A stretch of 64,000 nt of DNA, from the NCBI RefSeq assembly GCF_008369915.1, contig NZ_VSRN01000001.1, positions 434,001-498,000 of the forward strand, given 5' to 3'. Made by a program: the position numbers and the translations under genes. Positions 46,324 through 53,773 of the stretch are shown in pieces; within the stretch, counting starts at the first letter, position 1, and the number at the start of each line of letters is the position of its first letter. The notes below the pieces were generated by a model. The model was given only the letters and a program-made list of their open reading frames with translations. It was not told the origin of the DNA and ran no database searches. Origin of the DNA: Dyadobacter sp. UC 10. Its GTDB lineage: Bacteria; Bacteroidota; Bacteroidia; Cytophagales; Spirosomataceae.

Positions 46324-46809
46324 TTATTTCAATTCAGCAGGTTTAAGCACTTTCGAATCCTTCGCATAATTGACCACAATTGCTTTAACCTCTTCGTCCA
46401 GCTTTGCAAAGGATGCTACTACCTCTTGCTTGTCTTCATCGATCTGCTTGTTATACTTTAATATAGAAGGTGCATGCTCCTGAACTGCCAATCTCAAAAA
46501 CCTGAATTCCACATTGCCGGGATTTTGTTTGATTTCCTCTTCCAGCAGGTGGGCTCCTTTTTTGAAAGTACTCACTTTTCCTTTAACCCCCTTTACAAAC
46601 CCTGCCTTTTTCATTGTCAATGCGCCGATGTAGGCATTGTTTTGAGACGTAGATTTTTCAGATTCAAGCTGCACGATTTTTCTGTCTATCGCTGCCTCTT
46701 CACCGGATGAAAATGCCTCATAAAACGAAGCTTTGTCAATCTTTGAGATCTCAAAGGAGCTTAATAATATCAGACAAGACATTAAATAAGCGATTAAACT
46801 GGCCTTCAT
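46324..46809 (-). CDS. unknown exported protein of the lipid cluster
   Basis: 161 residues with a short signal peptide (MKASLIAYLMSCLILLSSF). The mature part is helical (YEAFSSGEEAAIDRKIVQLES, AYIGALTMKKAGFVKGVKGK, LLEEEIKQNPGNVEFRFLRLAVQ) and looks like two or three TPR-like repeats. It probably sits in the periplasm. It lies 19 bp upstream of darA and 34 bp downstream of the methyltransferase gene. The function is unknown; a scaffold or lipid-handling role is possible. Confidence 0.75.
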   Translation of the reverse strand: MKASLIAYLMSCLILLSSFEISKIDKASFYEAFSSGEEAAIDRKIVQLESEKSTSQNNAYIGALTMKKAGFVKGVKGKVSTFKKGAHLLEEEIKQNPGNVEFRFLRLAVQEHAPSILKYNKQIDEDKQEVVASFAKLDEEVKAIVVNYAKDSKVLKPAELK

Positions 46810-46843
46810 AACTTGCTATCTACGATTAATATTCTAAAACGGA

Positions 46844-47908
46844 TTAGGCCTGCCGCCTTTTCCTGCACTCCAGAATGGTATGATAGCTATCGCCGATCAG
46901 CGGATAAGTTTCAATTACTTCGAGACCCGCCTTTTCGACCAGTTCTTTCATTACGCCGATCCGGTACATCTTGCTGTTGCCGTTGGCCATAATGGTAAAA
47001 TAGAGGGACGTTGCTACCAGGCTGTAATGTGCAGCAGGATAATTCTGGTTATCAAAAAATGGTTCCAGAATAAAAATAGTAGTGTTTTCGGACGCTGCCT
47101 GGCAGGCATTTTCAAGAATCTGTACGATTTGTTCCTTCGAGAAACAGTCCAGGAACTGGCTCATCCATATTACATCCGCACCCTGAGGAATTTTCTGGGC
47201 AGTGTCCAGCAGGTCGATCGCGTGAAAATCAATCCGGTCCAGCAGTTTTTTTTCAGTCGCATTTGCCTTCGCGACTTTGAGCTGGACGGGCAAATCGAGT
47301 ATCTTAATCCTGACATTGGGGTCGTGGTCGCAGCAGGCAAACGACCATTTCCCGGTATTCCCGCCGATGTCAAATAGCAGCTTCGGGTTTTTTCTGAACA
47401 CGATCTTCAAAGCATCCGGAAAAGCATTGTCCGAATAGTAGTGATCGAACTCGAACCAGGAAGTTTTGGCTGGCTCGGGAAGTATAGAAAGTCCCTGATA
47501 GATCGTGGGCCAGTCACCTAATGTTTTCAATCCTTCCGGCTTGCCGTTGACGAAGCTTTCAGTCATGTTTTTTGCGCCCAGATAGCAAACGTCGTTCATG
47601 AAATTCATGTTGACCCTGGTCATTTCATCCTTCAGAAGGAAAAAGCCGACTTTAGAAATCCTGACAATCCCTTCTTCCATTTCCACCACACCCAGGATTT
47701 CAGCTGCTTCCAGCAACAAATGGACGCTGTATTCCGAAGCTTCCAGCTTTTCGACAATGGTATCTATCGAAACACCTTTTCTGTGGTCGCCTATAAATTG
47801 CAGGATGCCCAAATCCCGCAATGCGATGACAGACTGAAAATACATCGGCCCGAACGCTATCTTTTGTGCTTCATACTTGGCCTCAACGGCAGACAATTCT
47901 CTTTTCAT
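46844..47908 (-). CDS. SAM-dependent methyltransferase of the natural-product O-methyltransferase type
   Basis: 354 residues. An N-terminal winged-helix dimerisation domain (FQSVIALRDLGILQFIGDHRKGVSIDTIVEKL) precedes a class I Rossmann domain with the SAM loop DIGGNTG at residues 180-186 and LDLPVQLKVAKA after the second strand. This is the layout of AcmC-type methyltransferases (family Methyltransf_2), which usually methylate phenolic oxygens, though some act on carbon. A resorcinol hydroxyl or ring carbon is a plausible target. It lies 9 bp downstream of the YdcF-like gene. Confidence 0.88.
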   Translation of the reverse strand: MKRELSAVEAKYEAQKIAFGPMYFQSVIALRDLGILQFIGDHRKGVSIDTIVEKLEASEYSVHLLLEAAEILGVVEMEEGIVRISKVGFFLLKDEMTRVNMNFMNDVCYLGAKNMTESFVNGKPEGLKTLGDWPTIYQGLSILPEPAKTSWFEFDHYYSDNAFPDALKIVFRKNPKLLFDIGGNTGKWSFACCDHDPNVRIKILDLPVQLKVAKANATEKKLLDRIDFHAIDLLDTAQKIPQGADVIWMSQFLDCFSKEQIVQILENACQAASENTTIFILEPFFDNQNYPAAHYSLVATSLYFTIMANGNSKMYRIGVMKELVEKAGLEVIETYPLIGDSYHTILECRKRRQA

Positions 47909-47917
47909 TACTAACTT

Positions 47918-48643
47918 TTATGGTTCCTGACTGCCCGGAGAAGAGGGGATCATCCGGTCTTTAAATTTTCGCCTGAATTTTTTCTTTTTCAAATCTTCCT
48001 CGTGCCATTCAATATACTTTCCCATTGTTCCTTTAAAACGCTGAAAAAAATTCTCCCTGTCCGAAAGCTTCTGAAAATTCTCCTTAATTGCATTGGAGGG
48101 ATCAATTTTCGGCTCGTAAACATTGAGTGTTTTTACCGTATCGATCACCGTGGGCAACAAGCCTATCGGCAATTCGAACCGCTTGATGAAGCGCCTCATA
48201 TAGCTTGTCTGTATCGGGTCAGTCGACAGCGCAATCTTTGTGAAGCCTTTATCCCTGGCCAGCCGGTAAGCATAGTATATATTTTCAGTACTGTGTTCGG
48301 CTCTTTCTTCTGTAAAAATATGCTCACGCGGCACACCGAGCGCCTCGGCGTAATTGGCCATGACGCGGCTTTCAATGTATTTGGTAGCTACTGCCGAGCC
48401 AGAGAAAATGATGTTTTTGGTATACCCTTTGGCATAAAGGTAATGCGCCCAATGAATCCGGAGCTGTAAGACCATGTCCCATTTCTGGCCGTCATATGGA
48501 AAACCCGGAACAATAATCGCATCGTAAGGCTGGTCCTTCAATCCCTCATGATAAGCTTTCTCTGCCGAACGGTAAAGCATCTTACCGCAACCGGATAAAA
48601 ATAACGAAAGAACACCTGAGAGGATCAAGGTTAAAATTTTCAC
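47918..48643 (-). CDS. YdcF/SanA-family (DUF218) lipoprotein, GTG start
   Basis: 241 residues from a GTG at 48643. MKILTLILSGVLSLFLSGCG is a lipoprotein signal with lipobox LSGC. The DUF218 core is visible: YDAIIVPGFPYDGQKWDMVLQ, IIFSGSAVATKYIESRVMANYAEALGV, and TEERAEHSTENIYYA with the acidic and Ser/Thr residues typical of the family. YdcF/SanA proteins are envelope proteins of uncertain enzymatic activity. It starts the tightly packed half of the cluster after a 132-bp gap. Confidence 0.85.
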   Translation of the reverse strand: MKILTLILSGVLSLFLSGCGKMLYRSAEKAYHEGLKDQPYDAIIVPGFPYDGQKWDMVLQLRIHWAHYLYAKGYTKNIIFSGSAVATKYIESRVMANYAEALGVPREHIFTEERAEHSTENIYYAYRLARDKGFTKIALSTDPIQTSYMRRFIKRFELPIGLLPTVIDTVKTLNVYEPKIDPSNAIKENFQKLSDRENFFQRFKGTMGKYIEWHEEDLKKKKFRRKFKDRMIPSSPGSQEP

Positions 48644-48668
48644 AATGGGTCATCAAATTAAGCAGTAA

Positions 48669-48707
48669 GCTGTGAAGTGTTCGCCGAAGCGGCAAACAAA
48701 TCACAGC
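48669..48707. other. long hairpin in the 132-bp gap within the cluster
   Basis: GCTGTGA (48669-48675) pairs with TCACAGC (48701-48707), enclosing a second stem GTTCGCCG/CGGCAAAC with one mismatch. There is no U-run on either side. It may end or process the upstream transcript, or shape the leader of the YdcF gene. Confidence 0.45.
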
Positions 48708-48775
48708 TCATCAGGTAACGATATGGTATCGGTAATAGATTCAGATTTTTAAAAATAAGCAATTCCGACTACTTT

Positions 48776-49408
48776 TTACCCTTTAAAAGATTTGCTCCAC
48801 TTTTTGTAAAGCTTCGAATCAATCTCCTGATTGATCTTGTAAACGCCCCCGGCCCAGTAATTTCTAAATCCGAACCCGCCTGCTTTTCCTTCAACACGCT
48901 CGGTATAAAGGACTTTTTTTGTTTTGAGGTCGATAAAAGTTACCCATGCGCTCATTCGTTCGGCGGTCTTACTGAGGCTTTCCACGACATAAACAAGTCC
49001 AACCCCGTCTGTCTCGCTCAGGTCATATTTAGCCACCGATTTTTTAGCCTGGTCCTCCGTGATCGTGTGTTCGGTTTCCGTGATATTCTCAGCCACATTG
49101 ACAGACTTATTCAGCTTGACCATATCCCCTACTTTGGAAACGTACCGATCATCATTCAGGTTGAACGCTTTCTGAAGTGAAAATTTCTTCGGCTCCATTT
49201 CGATCAGGTTATTCCAGCTTACCATGTGCTGGTTCTGGATAGCCGCAGGATCCGTAAAGCCTGCTCCGCCAACGTACTTCGCCTGCGTAAAGTCAAGGCC
49301 CAGGAAGACTAGCCTAGTTTTTCCTGCAAACAAATCCGCCATGGTATTGTCCGCCAGAACCGCGCCTGCATTGCATAAGAGCACTGCAAAAAGTAATAAC
49401 TTTCTCAT
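48776..49408 (-). CDS. hypothetical exported protein, 210 residues
   Basis: A signal peptide ends near GAVLADN. The mature part contains TRLVFLGLDFTQAKYVGG, GVGLVYVVESLSKTAERMSAWVTFIDLKTKKVLYTERV and ends KINQEIDSKLYKKWSKSF. It looks like a periplasmic alpha/beta protein of a kind widespread in Bacteroidota and not characterised. It lies 24 bp downstream of the 204-residue gene and probably forms a pair with it. Whether the pair belongs to the biosynthetic pathway is unclear. Confidence 0.72.
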   Translation of the reverse strand: MRKLLLFAVLLCNAGAVLADNTMADLFAGKTRLVFLGLDFTQAKYVGGAGFTDPAAIQNQHMVSWNNLIEMEPKKFSLQKAFNLNDDRYVSKVGDMVKLNKSVNVAENITETEHTITEDQAKKSVAKYDLSETDGVGLVYVVESLSKTAERMSAWVTFIDLKTKKVLYTERVEGKAGGFGFRNYWAGGVYKINQEIDSKLYKKWSKSFKG

Positions 49409-49432
49409 AACGTGATATATTGAAGTGAACGA

Positions 49433-50047
49433 CTATTTAAGCTTCTTGTCAAGAAATGCCGACAGCGTTTTTCCTGCTTTCGCATAAGACTCTGCAAGGC
49501 GTGATCCGGTATCGAAATCCATTCCCATCGCCATGGCACCAGGTACATTGCGCATGCCCAGCTCCGCCACTTTGGTCGATTTATTAGCCGATTCAACGAT
49601 GTCGATCTCGTAATCCACGTATGCATTCTTACGCATCACCCCTACATTGAAACCTGGTTCGACGAACTTGGTCCGCACGATCATTGTGTAAGTTGCATCC
49701 GGCCGCGATTGAATAACCTGCAACCCTTTTTCACCTAAGCCTTTGTTGAAAAGCTCTTCAAACTTAGGCTCGAAACGGTTCTTCCGATCATCCACCCATG
49801 CCTTTTTCCATGCATCGCCCTTCCCGGATTCTTTCGAATTATATTCCGCAGTTTTTTTATCAAGATACTCCTGTTCGGTTGCAAACTTACCTACTCCGAA
49901 ACTGGAATAATCATACTCGATATTGACAGTTTTCTGACCGGACAATACGCCGACATCTCCCGAGCGAAGCTCTACCCGCTGCGCATTTGTTTCATTCATA
50001 ATCAGCGCACCGATAGCTATTACGGATGCAAAAACGAACTTTTTCAT
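49433..50047 (-). CDS. hypothetical exported protein, 204 residues
   Basis: A signal peptide ends near MNETNAQ. The mature part contains VNIEYDYSSFGVGKFATEQEYLDKKTAEYN, DDRKNRFEPKFEELFNKGLGEKGLQV, and the beta-rich YTMIVRTKFVEPGFNVGVMRKNAYVDYEIDIVES, resembling periplasmic proteins that often occur in tandem with the next gene in Bacteroidota. The C-terminus is helical (RLAESYAKAGKTLSAFLDKKLK). No function is known to me. Confidence 0.72.
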   Translation of the reverse strand: MKKFVFASVIAIGALIMNETNAQRVELRSGDVGVLSGQKTVNIEYDYSSFGVGKFATEQEYLDKKTAEYNSKESGKGDAWKKAWVDDRKNRFEPKFEELFNKGLGEKGLQVIQSRPDATYTMIVRTKFVEPGFNVGVMRKNAYVDYEIDIVESANKSTKVAELGMRNVPGAMAMGMDFDTGSRLAESYAKAGKTLSAFLDKKLK

Positions 50048-50077
50048 GGACTAATTTTGAGTTAAAATTGATAGGGT

Positions 50078-51340
50078 TCAAATATATATCAATTTTTCAG
50101 GTTTGCGTTTTTCCTGGCGGAAGATTCGGAAAGTAAGTTCTTCAGCGGTTATAAACTCAAAAAGGGGCGTCACGCGGAGCTTCGATTTGAACAACGAATG
50201 CAGCATTTCACGGAATACAGCTGTTTGTAAGTGCATGGCCAGCAGGATAGTAATCTCGTCGTTCCCAAATTCATTTTTCGAAACAACAACCTGATACAGC
50301 TCTATTTCCTTTACCATATCCAGCACGTCGAAGATCGCGGGCGGGAAAATCGTGGTCCCCTTGAACTTGATCATCTGCTGCTTCCGGCCCATTACCGGTC
50401 CAAGCCGCGGACTCGTGCGGCCACACGCGCACGGACTATAATATACATGACACAGATCCCCCGTACGATAGCGTATCAAAGGCATTCCCTCCACGCCCAA
50501 TGTTGTGATCACCACCTCCCCTAACCCACCTTCTGCAACAGCCTGATCATCTTCATCGACTACTTCCAGTACAAGTAACTCAGGGTTCAGATGCCCGCCC
50601 TTCCCCTCACCGCATTCCGTGAATGCAGCACCCATCTCCGTGGAAGCATAAGTGGAATAGAGCCTGACGTTCCATTGAGAAGTGATCCGTTTACCCAACT
50701 CATTATAAGAAAAATCAGGATTGCGGATAGGCTCGCCAATACAAATAATGGATTTAATGGTTGAAGATCGAAAATCAATTTCGTTTGCGATCGCGTAATC
50801 GATCAGTCGCGGGATAAAAGAAGGTATTGCAATAATTACCGTCGGAGAAAAGCGCTGGATCGATTCCCACTGCAGAAAAGGCGCGCCCGGCCCCACCCGG
50901 ATCATTCCTGCGCCCATTTTTCTCGCACCCATCCAATAAGCCAGCCCGGCCATAAACCTGCGGTCGATGGTAGTCATCAGCTGATAAATATCCTGCTCCG
51001 TACCATCTGCGCATTTGAAGGATTCCGCTTCATTGGTCGCCAGTCTTTCAATATCCGAATCGGTCAGGTAAAAAGCGACGGGGTCACTTAATGTGCCCGA
51101 AGTGGTGACAAAATCGGCAATCCTGCTTTTGGGCACGCACAAGAAATCATCATTCGCGGCAGCAAGGTCATCTTTGGTAGTAAACGGAAGCACGCCAAGA
51201 TCTTCGATATTTAAAATGGTTTCAATATCGACGCCCCGCTCTCGGAATACTTTCTGGTAATAGGGAGAATGATCGCTGACGTAGGATAGCAGGTATTTGA
51301 GCTGGTTCTCCTGCGCTTCGCGGTAGGCTATTTTGGTCAT
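50078..51340 (-). CDS. phenylacetate-CoA-ligase-like AMP-forming enzyme
   Basis: 420 residues, typical for the PaaK group. The P-loop-like motif TTSGTLSDP is at 79-87; the adenylate motif is YASTEMGAAF; the hinge region is YRTGDLCHVYYSPCACGRTSPRLGPVMGRKQQMIKFKG, with two cysteines (CAC) seen in many PaaK relatives. It should activate a carboxylic acid, aryl or acyl, as adenylate and CoA or ACP thioester. The start overlaps the C45 gene stop by 4 bp. The substrate could be the acyl or aryl unit transferred by the neighbouring acyltransferases; this is inference. Confidence 0.88.
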   Translation of the reverse strand: MTKIAYREAQENQLKYLLSYVSDHSPYYQKVFRERGVDIETILNIEDLGVLPFTTKDDLAAANDDFLCVPKSRIADFVTTSGTLSDPVAFYLTDSDIERLATNEAESFKCADGTEQDIYQLMTTIDRRFMAGLAYWMGARKMGAGMIRVGPGAPFLQWESIQRFSPTVIIAIPSFIPRLIDYAIANEIDFRSSTIKSIICIGEPIRNPDFSYNELGKRITSQWNVRLYSTYASTEMGAAFTECGEGKGGHLNPELLVLEVVDEDDQAVAEGGLGEVVITTLGVEGMPLIRYRTGDLCHVYYSPCACGRTSPRLGPVMGRKQQMIKFKGTTIFPPAIFDVLDMVKEIELYQVVVSKNEFGNDEITILLAMHLQTAVFREMLHSLFKSKLRVTPLFEFITAEELTFRIFRQEKRKPEKLIYI

Positions 51341-53055
51341 TGTGAATCCTTTTTTGAGACGAACGGTCCGTATTTCACTTTGCTGGCTTCGGCTATTTTG
51401 CCTTTAATGGCGCGCTCTTCCTGAACAGAAGATACGTCGTATTTTAATGCTTCCTGATAATATTTGACAGCTTTTTTACCGTTTCCCCTCGTTTTGAAAT
51501 AATCTCCCAGCGACAAATAGGTAACGTAACTTTTCGGGTTATTTTTTACAAAATCCAGCTCAGCATCCGTCGTCAGCTCGAACGGATTGCCCATCAAAAT
51601 ATACTTATTGATTTTCTGCCTTGTTGTTTTAAATGCTTCAAAACGCTTATAGTCGTCAGATTCCAGGAAAGGGTCTTTTTCAATCAGCAGTGAATCTTTT
51701 CCCGGTAGCTTTCCTTTGCCTGAAAAAACAGCATCCAGATCATAATGTATGAATTCCCCTAACTGGTAAGGAGGCGCAGAAATCCACATTTCCTTTTTTT
51801 CTGGTTTGAATAAAATCCCGTGGTGCGCGATCAGCTGGTTCAGCGACTTTGCATTTCCGTATCCGATAAATTTATCGTCCAGCCCTTTTTTATCTCTCAA
51901 AATCGCAACTGCATCCTGCACATCGAGCGGGTAAGACCGTTTCATCAACTGGTTCATCCGGTCGAAACGCGATTTGGAATCCGAATCAGCAATGTTTTTG
52001 ATATTCACAGAATCTGCTTCAAAAGCGGGTCCCTGGTAATGGTTGGCGCAAACCAGATAGTCCTGTCCCGATTCGTATACATCCATTTTCTTGGGCGACT
52101 TTTCAATAATAACAGCTTTCCGATCAGCAGCCGAGCCAATCAGCAAGGATTCCGATACGAAGGTTTCGCTTCGCTGTGCAATTTTAGTAGCTTCTTCAAT
52201 GGTAGACGCATATTGCAGAATTTCACGCGCCAGAATGGATATAGGTTCTTTCGCGGTAAACGGAATATCTGATTTGGCAGCATTTAACGTAACTGTAATA
52301 CCTTTTTCATTCATTCCGGAAACTACACCAGTCAATCCCGCCCAGGAGTAGGATGCGAACTTGTAGCCTTTGTCGGGCTTCATGAAAACGATCAGCTTGT
52401 CTTCGGCAAATGCATCGCCCATATAAAAATCGAAGTTCCGGGCGATCAAAAGCGTCGAATCACTTGAAAGGCCATTATTTACTGCAAACGAAGTACAGCC
52501 TACTACCACATTCATATCCGTCAGCGCGTGGCCGATGTCGTGCGCAGCGTGGTAGTTCAGTATCCGGTAATATTTCGGGGCCAGATAATTGAATTTATCT
52601 GAAAAGGACTGCGATACGCCGTAAATCTCCTGCTGATTTTCCTCCGGAATATATTTATAAATATCCTTGTTAAACCACCCTACAAACCCTCTCAGTACCT
52701 GCAAAAAAACCACATTCGGGATCAGTTCATTAATTTGGCCGATGAAGTGCACTTCCTGTTTTTCCATCAGTTCCTTTGCCAGCACACCGTAAATCAGGCC
52801 TCGCTCATAAGGCGTGCCTTCCAGGTACATTTCCCAGATCCCATGCTCGTTCTTTCTCAACCAGCAATTATCCACTGCATAATGATCTTTCCCCAGCTGC
52901 ACGCGTTTGTAACTTTCGGGAGTTTTATTACTTTCAGTTTCTGGAGCCGGCACGCTGATCCGCCAAACAAAAAGGCCGAATAGCACGGCGATAACCAGCA
53001 GGATAACAGAGAATGCTTTGAGGGCGGATCTTGCTATTTTGTTTTTTGGCCACAT
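51337..53055 (-). CDS. membrane-anchored C45-family autoproteolytic acyltransferase/hydrolase with TPR-like tail
   Basis: 572 residues. A membrane anchor covers residues 13-31, so the enzyme faces the periplasm. The Ntn-type cleavage site is Gly186-Cys187 in VVVGCTSFAVNN; Cys187 would become the N-terminal nucleophile. Further motifs are LLIARNFDFYMGD and ANHYQGPAF. Relatives include isopenicillin N acyltransferase and acid ceramidase-like enzymes, which move or remove acyl groups on amides. The last 80 residues (YVTYLSLGDYFKTRGNGKKAVKYYQEALKYD) form a TPR-like unit. It is the first gene of the minus-strand cluster, with a promoter at 53101-53108. Confidence 0.85.
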   Translation of the reverse strand: MWPKNKIARSALKAFSVILLVIAVLFGLFVWRISVPAPETESNKTPESYKRVQLGKDHYAVDNCWLRKNEHGIWEMYLEGTPYERGLIYGVLAKELMEKQEVHFIGQINELIPNVVFLQVLRGFVGWFNKDIYKYIPEENQQEIYGVSQSFSDKFNYLAPKYYRILNYHAAHDIGHALTDMNVVVGCTSFAVNNGLSSDSTLLIARNFDFYMGDAFAEDKLIVFMKPDKGYKFASYSWAGLTGVVSGMNEKGITVTLNAAKSDIPFTAKEPISILAREILQYASTIEEATKIAQRSETFVSESLLIGSAADRKAVIIEKSPKKMDVYESGQDYLVCANHYQGPAFEADSVNIKNIADSDSKSRFDRMNQLMKRSYPLDVQDAVAILRDKKGLDDKFIGYGNAKSLNQLIAHHGILFKPEKKEMWISAPPYQLGEFIHYDLDAVFSGKGKLPGKDSLLIEKDPFLESDDYKRFEAFKTTRQKINKYILMGNPFELTTDAELDFVKNNPKSYVTYLSLGDYFKTRGNGKKAVKYYQEALKYDVSSVQEERAIKGKIAEASKVKYGPFVSKKDSQ

Positions 53056-53072
53056 ACAATATTCGAAGCGCT

Positions 53073-53108
53073 GCCTGTCTTAAACAGGCGGTTTTACCAT
53101 CAAAATTA
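53073..53108 (-). promoter_or_regulatory. -7 box and leader stem-loop of the lipid cluster
   Basis: The minus strand reads TAATTTTG at 53101-53108, a perfect -7 box, only 8 bp from the divergent PPTase ATG. Its leader holds a GCCTGT/ACAGGC stem (53084-53089 with 53073-53078, 5-base loop) without a U-run. Expression of the cluster and of the PPTase is therefore likely linked through one 60-bp divergent region. Confidence 0.6.
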
Positions 53109-53115
53109 ACAATAA

Positions 53116-53742
53116 ATGGGGATCTGTTACATAAAAACCATTTCAGCCGGCGCGCAGCTGGGAATGTGGCGAATGGCAGAATCCTGGCAGGAGCTGAAAA
53201 TACACGTCAATCTCCCGGCGGAAGAATTCCAGGCGCTGGATCTGATCGAAAAGGACAGAAGGAAAACGGAGTGGCTTTCCTGCCGTATTCTTCTGGAAAA
53301 CATGACCGGTAATCCCCCGGTCATCCGCCACGATACAAACCGGAAACCTTATCTGCCGGGTACTGATTATCAGCTTTCTATGTCGCATTCGGGTGATTAT
53401 GCAGCTGTTTATTTGAATAAATCGAAATCGGTAGGAATAGATATTCAACAGATGAAACCCTCGATTTCAAAAGGAATTGACTATTTTTTGAACGCGGAAG
53501 AACAGGAATGGATCGATATACACGATAATTTATTATTGCACCTGCTGTGGTCGGCGAAAGAATCTGCATTCAAATATGCCGGCAACGCCGACCTTAATCT
53601 AAAAAAACACCTGACGATAAAGCGATTCAAAAGCAACCAAAACGGGCAATTTGAAGTTTTCATTTTAAATCAGGGCAAAGCAGAAAAGCTGGAAATAGCT
53701 TATGATACTTTTGACGATTATGTTTTGACCTGGACTTTGTGA
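53116..53742 (+). CDS. 4'-phosphopantetheinyl transferase, Sfp type
   Basis: 208 residues. The conserved magnesium and CoA motifs are present: GIDIQ with Asp109 and WSAKESAFK with Glu149, 36 residues apart, as in Sfp and EntD; LSMSHSGDYAAV precedes them. It transfers phosphopantetheine from CoA to Ser of carrier proteins. Its divergent position 60 bp from the lipid cluster suggests that it activates the ACP encoded at 40460. It could also serve other carriers. Confidence 0.93.
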   Translation: MGICYIKTISAGAQLGMWRMAESWQELKIHVNLPAEEFQALDLIEKDRRKTEWLSCRILLENMTGNPPVIRHDTNRKPYLPGTDYQLSMSHSGDYAAVYLNKSKSVGIDIQQMKPSISKGIDYFLNAEEQEWIDIHDNLLLHLLWSAKESAFKYAGNADLNLKKHLTIKRFKSNQNGQFEVFILNQGKAEKLEIAYDTFDDYVLTWTL

Positions 53743-53773
53743 CTTTCCGCCAAGCCCCTTAACCCAACTACCG

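Noticed and set aside
46880..47377. 165-codon plus-strand frame inside the methyltransferase gene
   Set aside because: Antisense shadow; the methyltransferase has a clear SAM motif on the other strand.
53743..53773. PIG-L gene as part of the lipid cluster
   Set aside because: It follows the PPTase closely, but its family is a common secreted sugar deacetylase and nothing ties it to resorcinol lipids.
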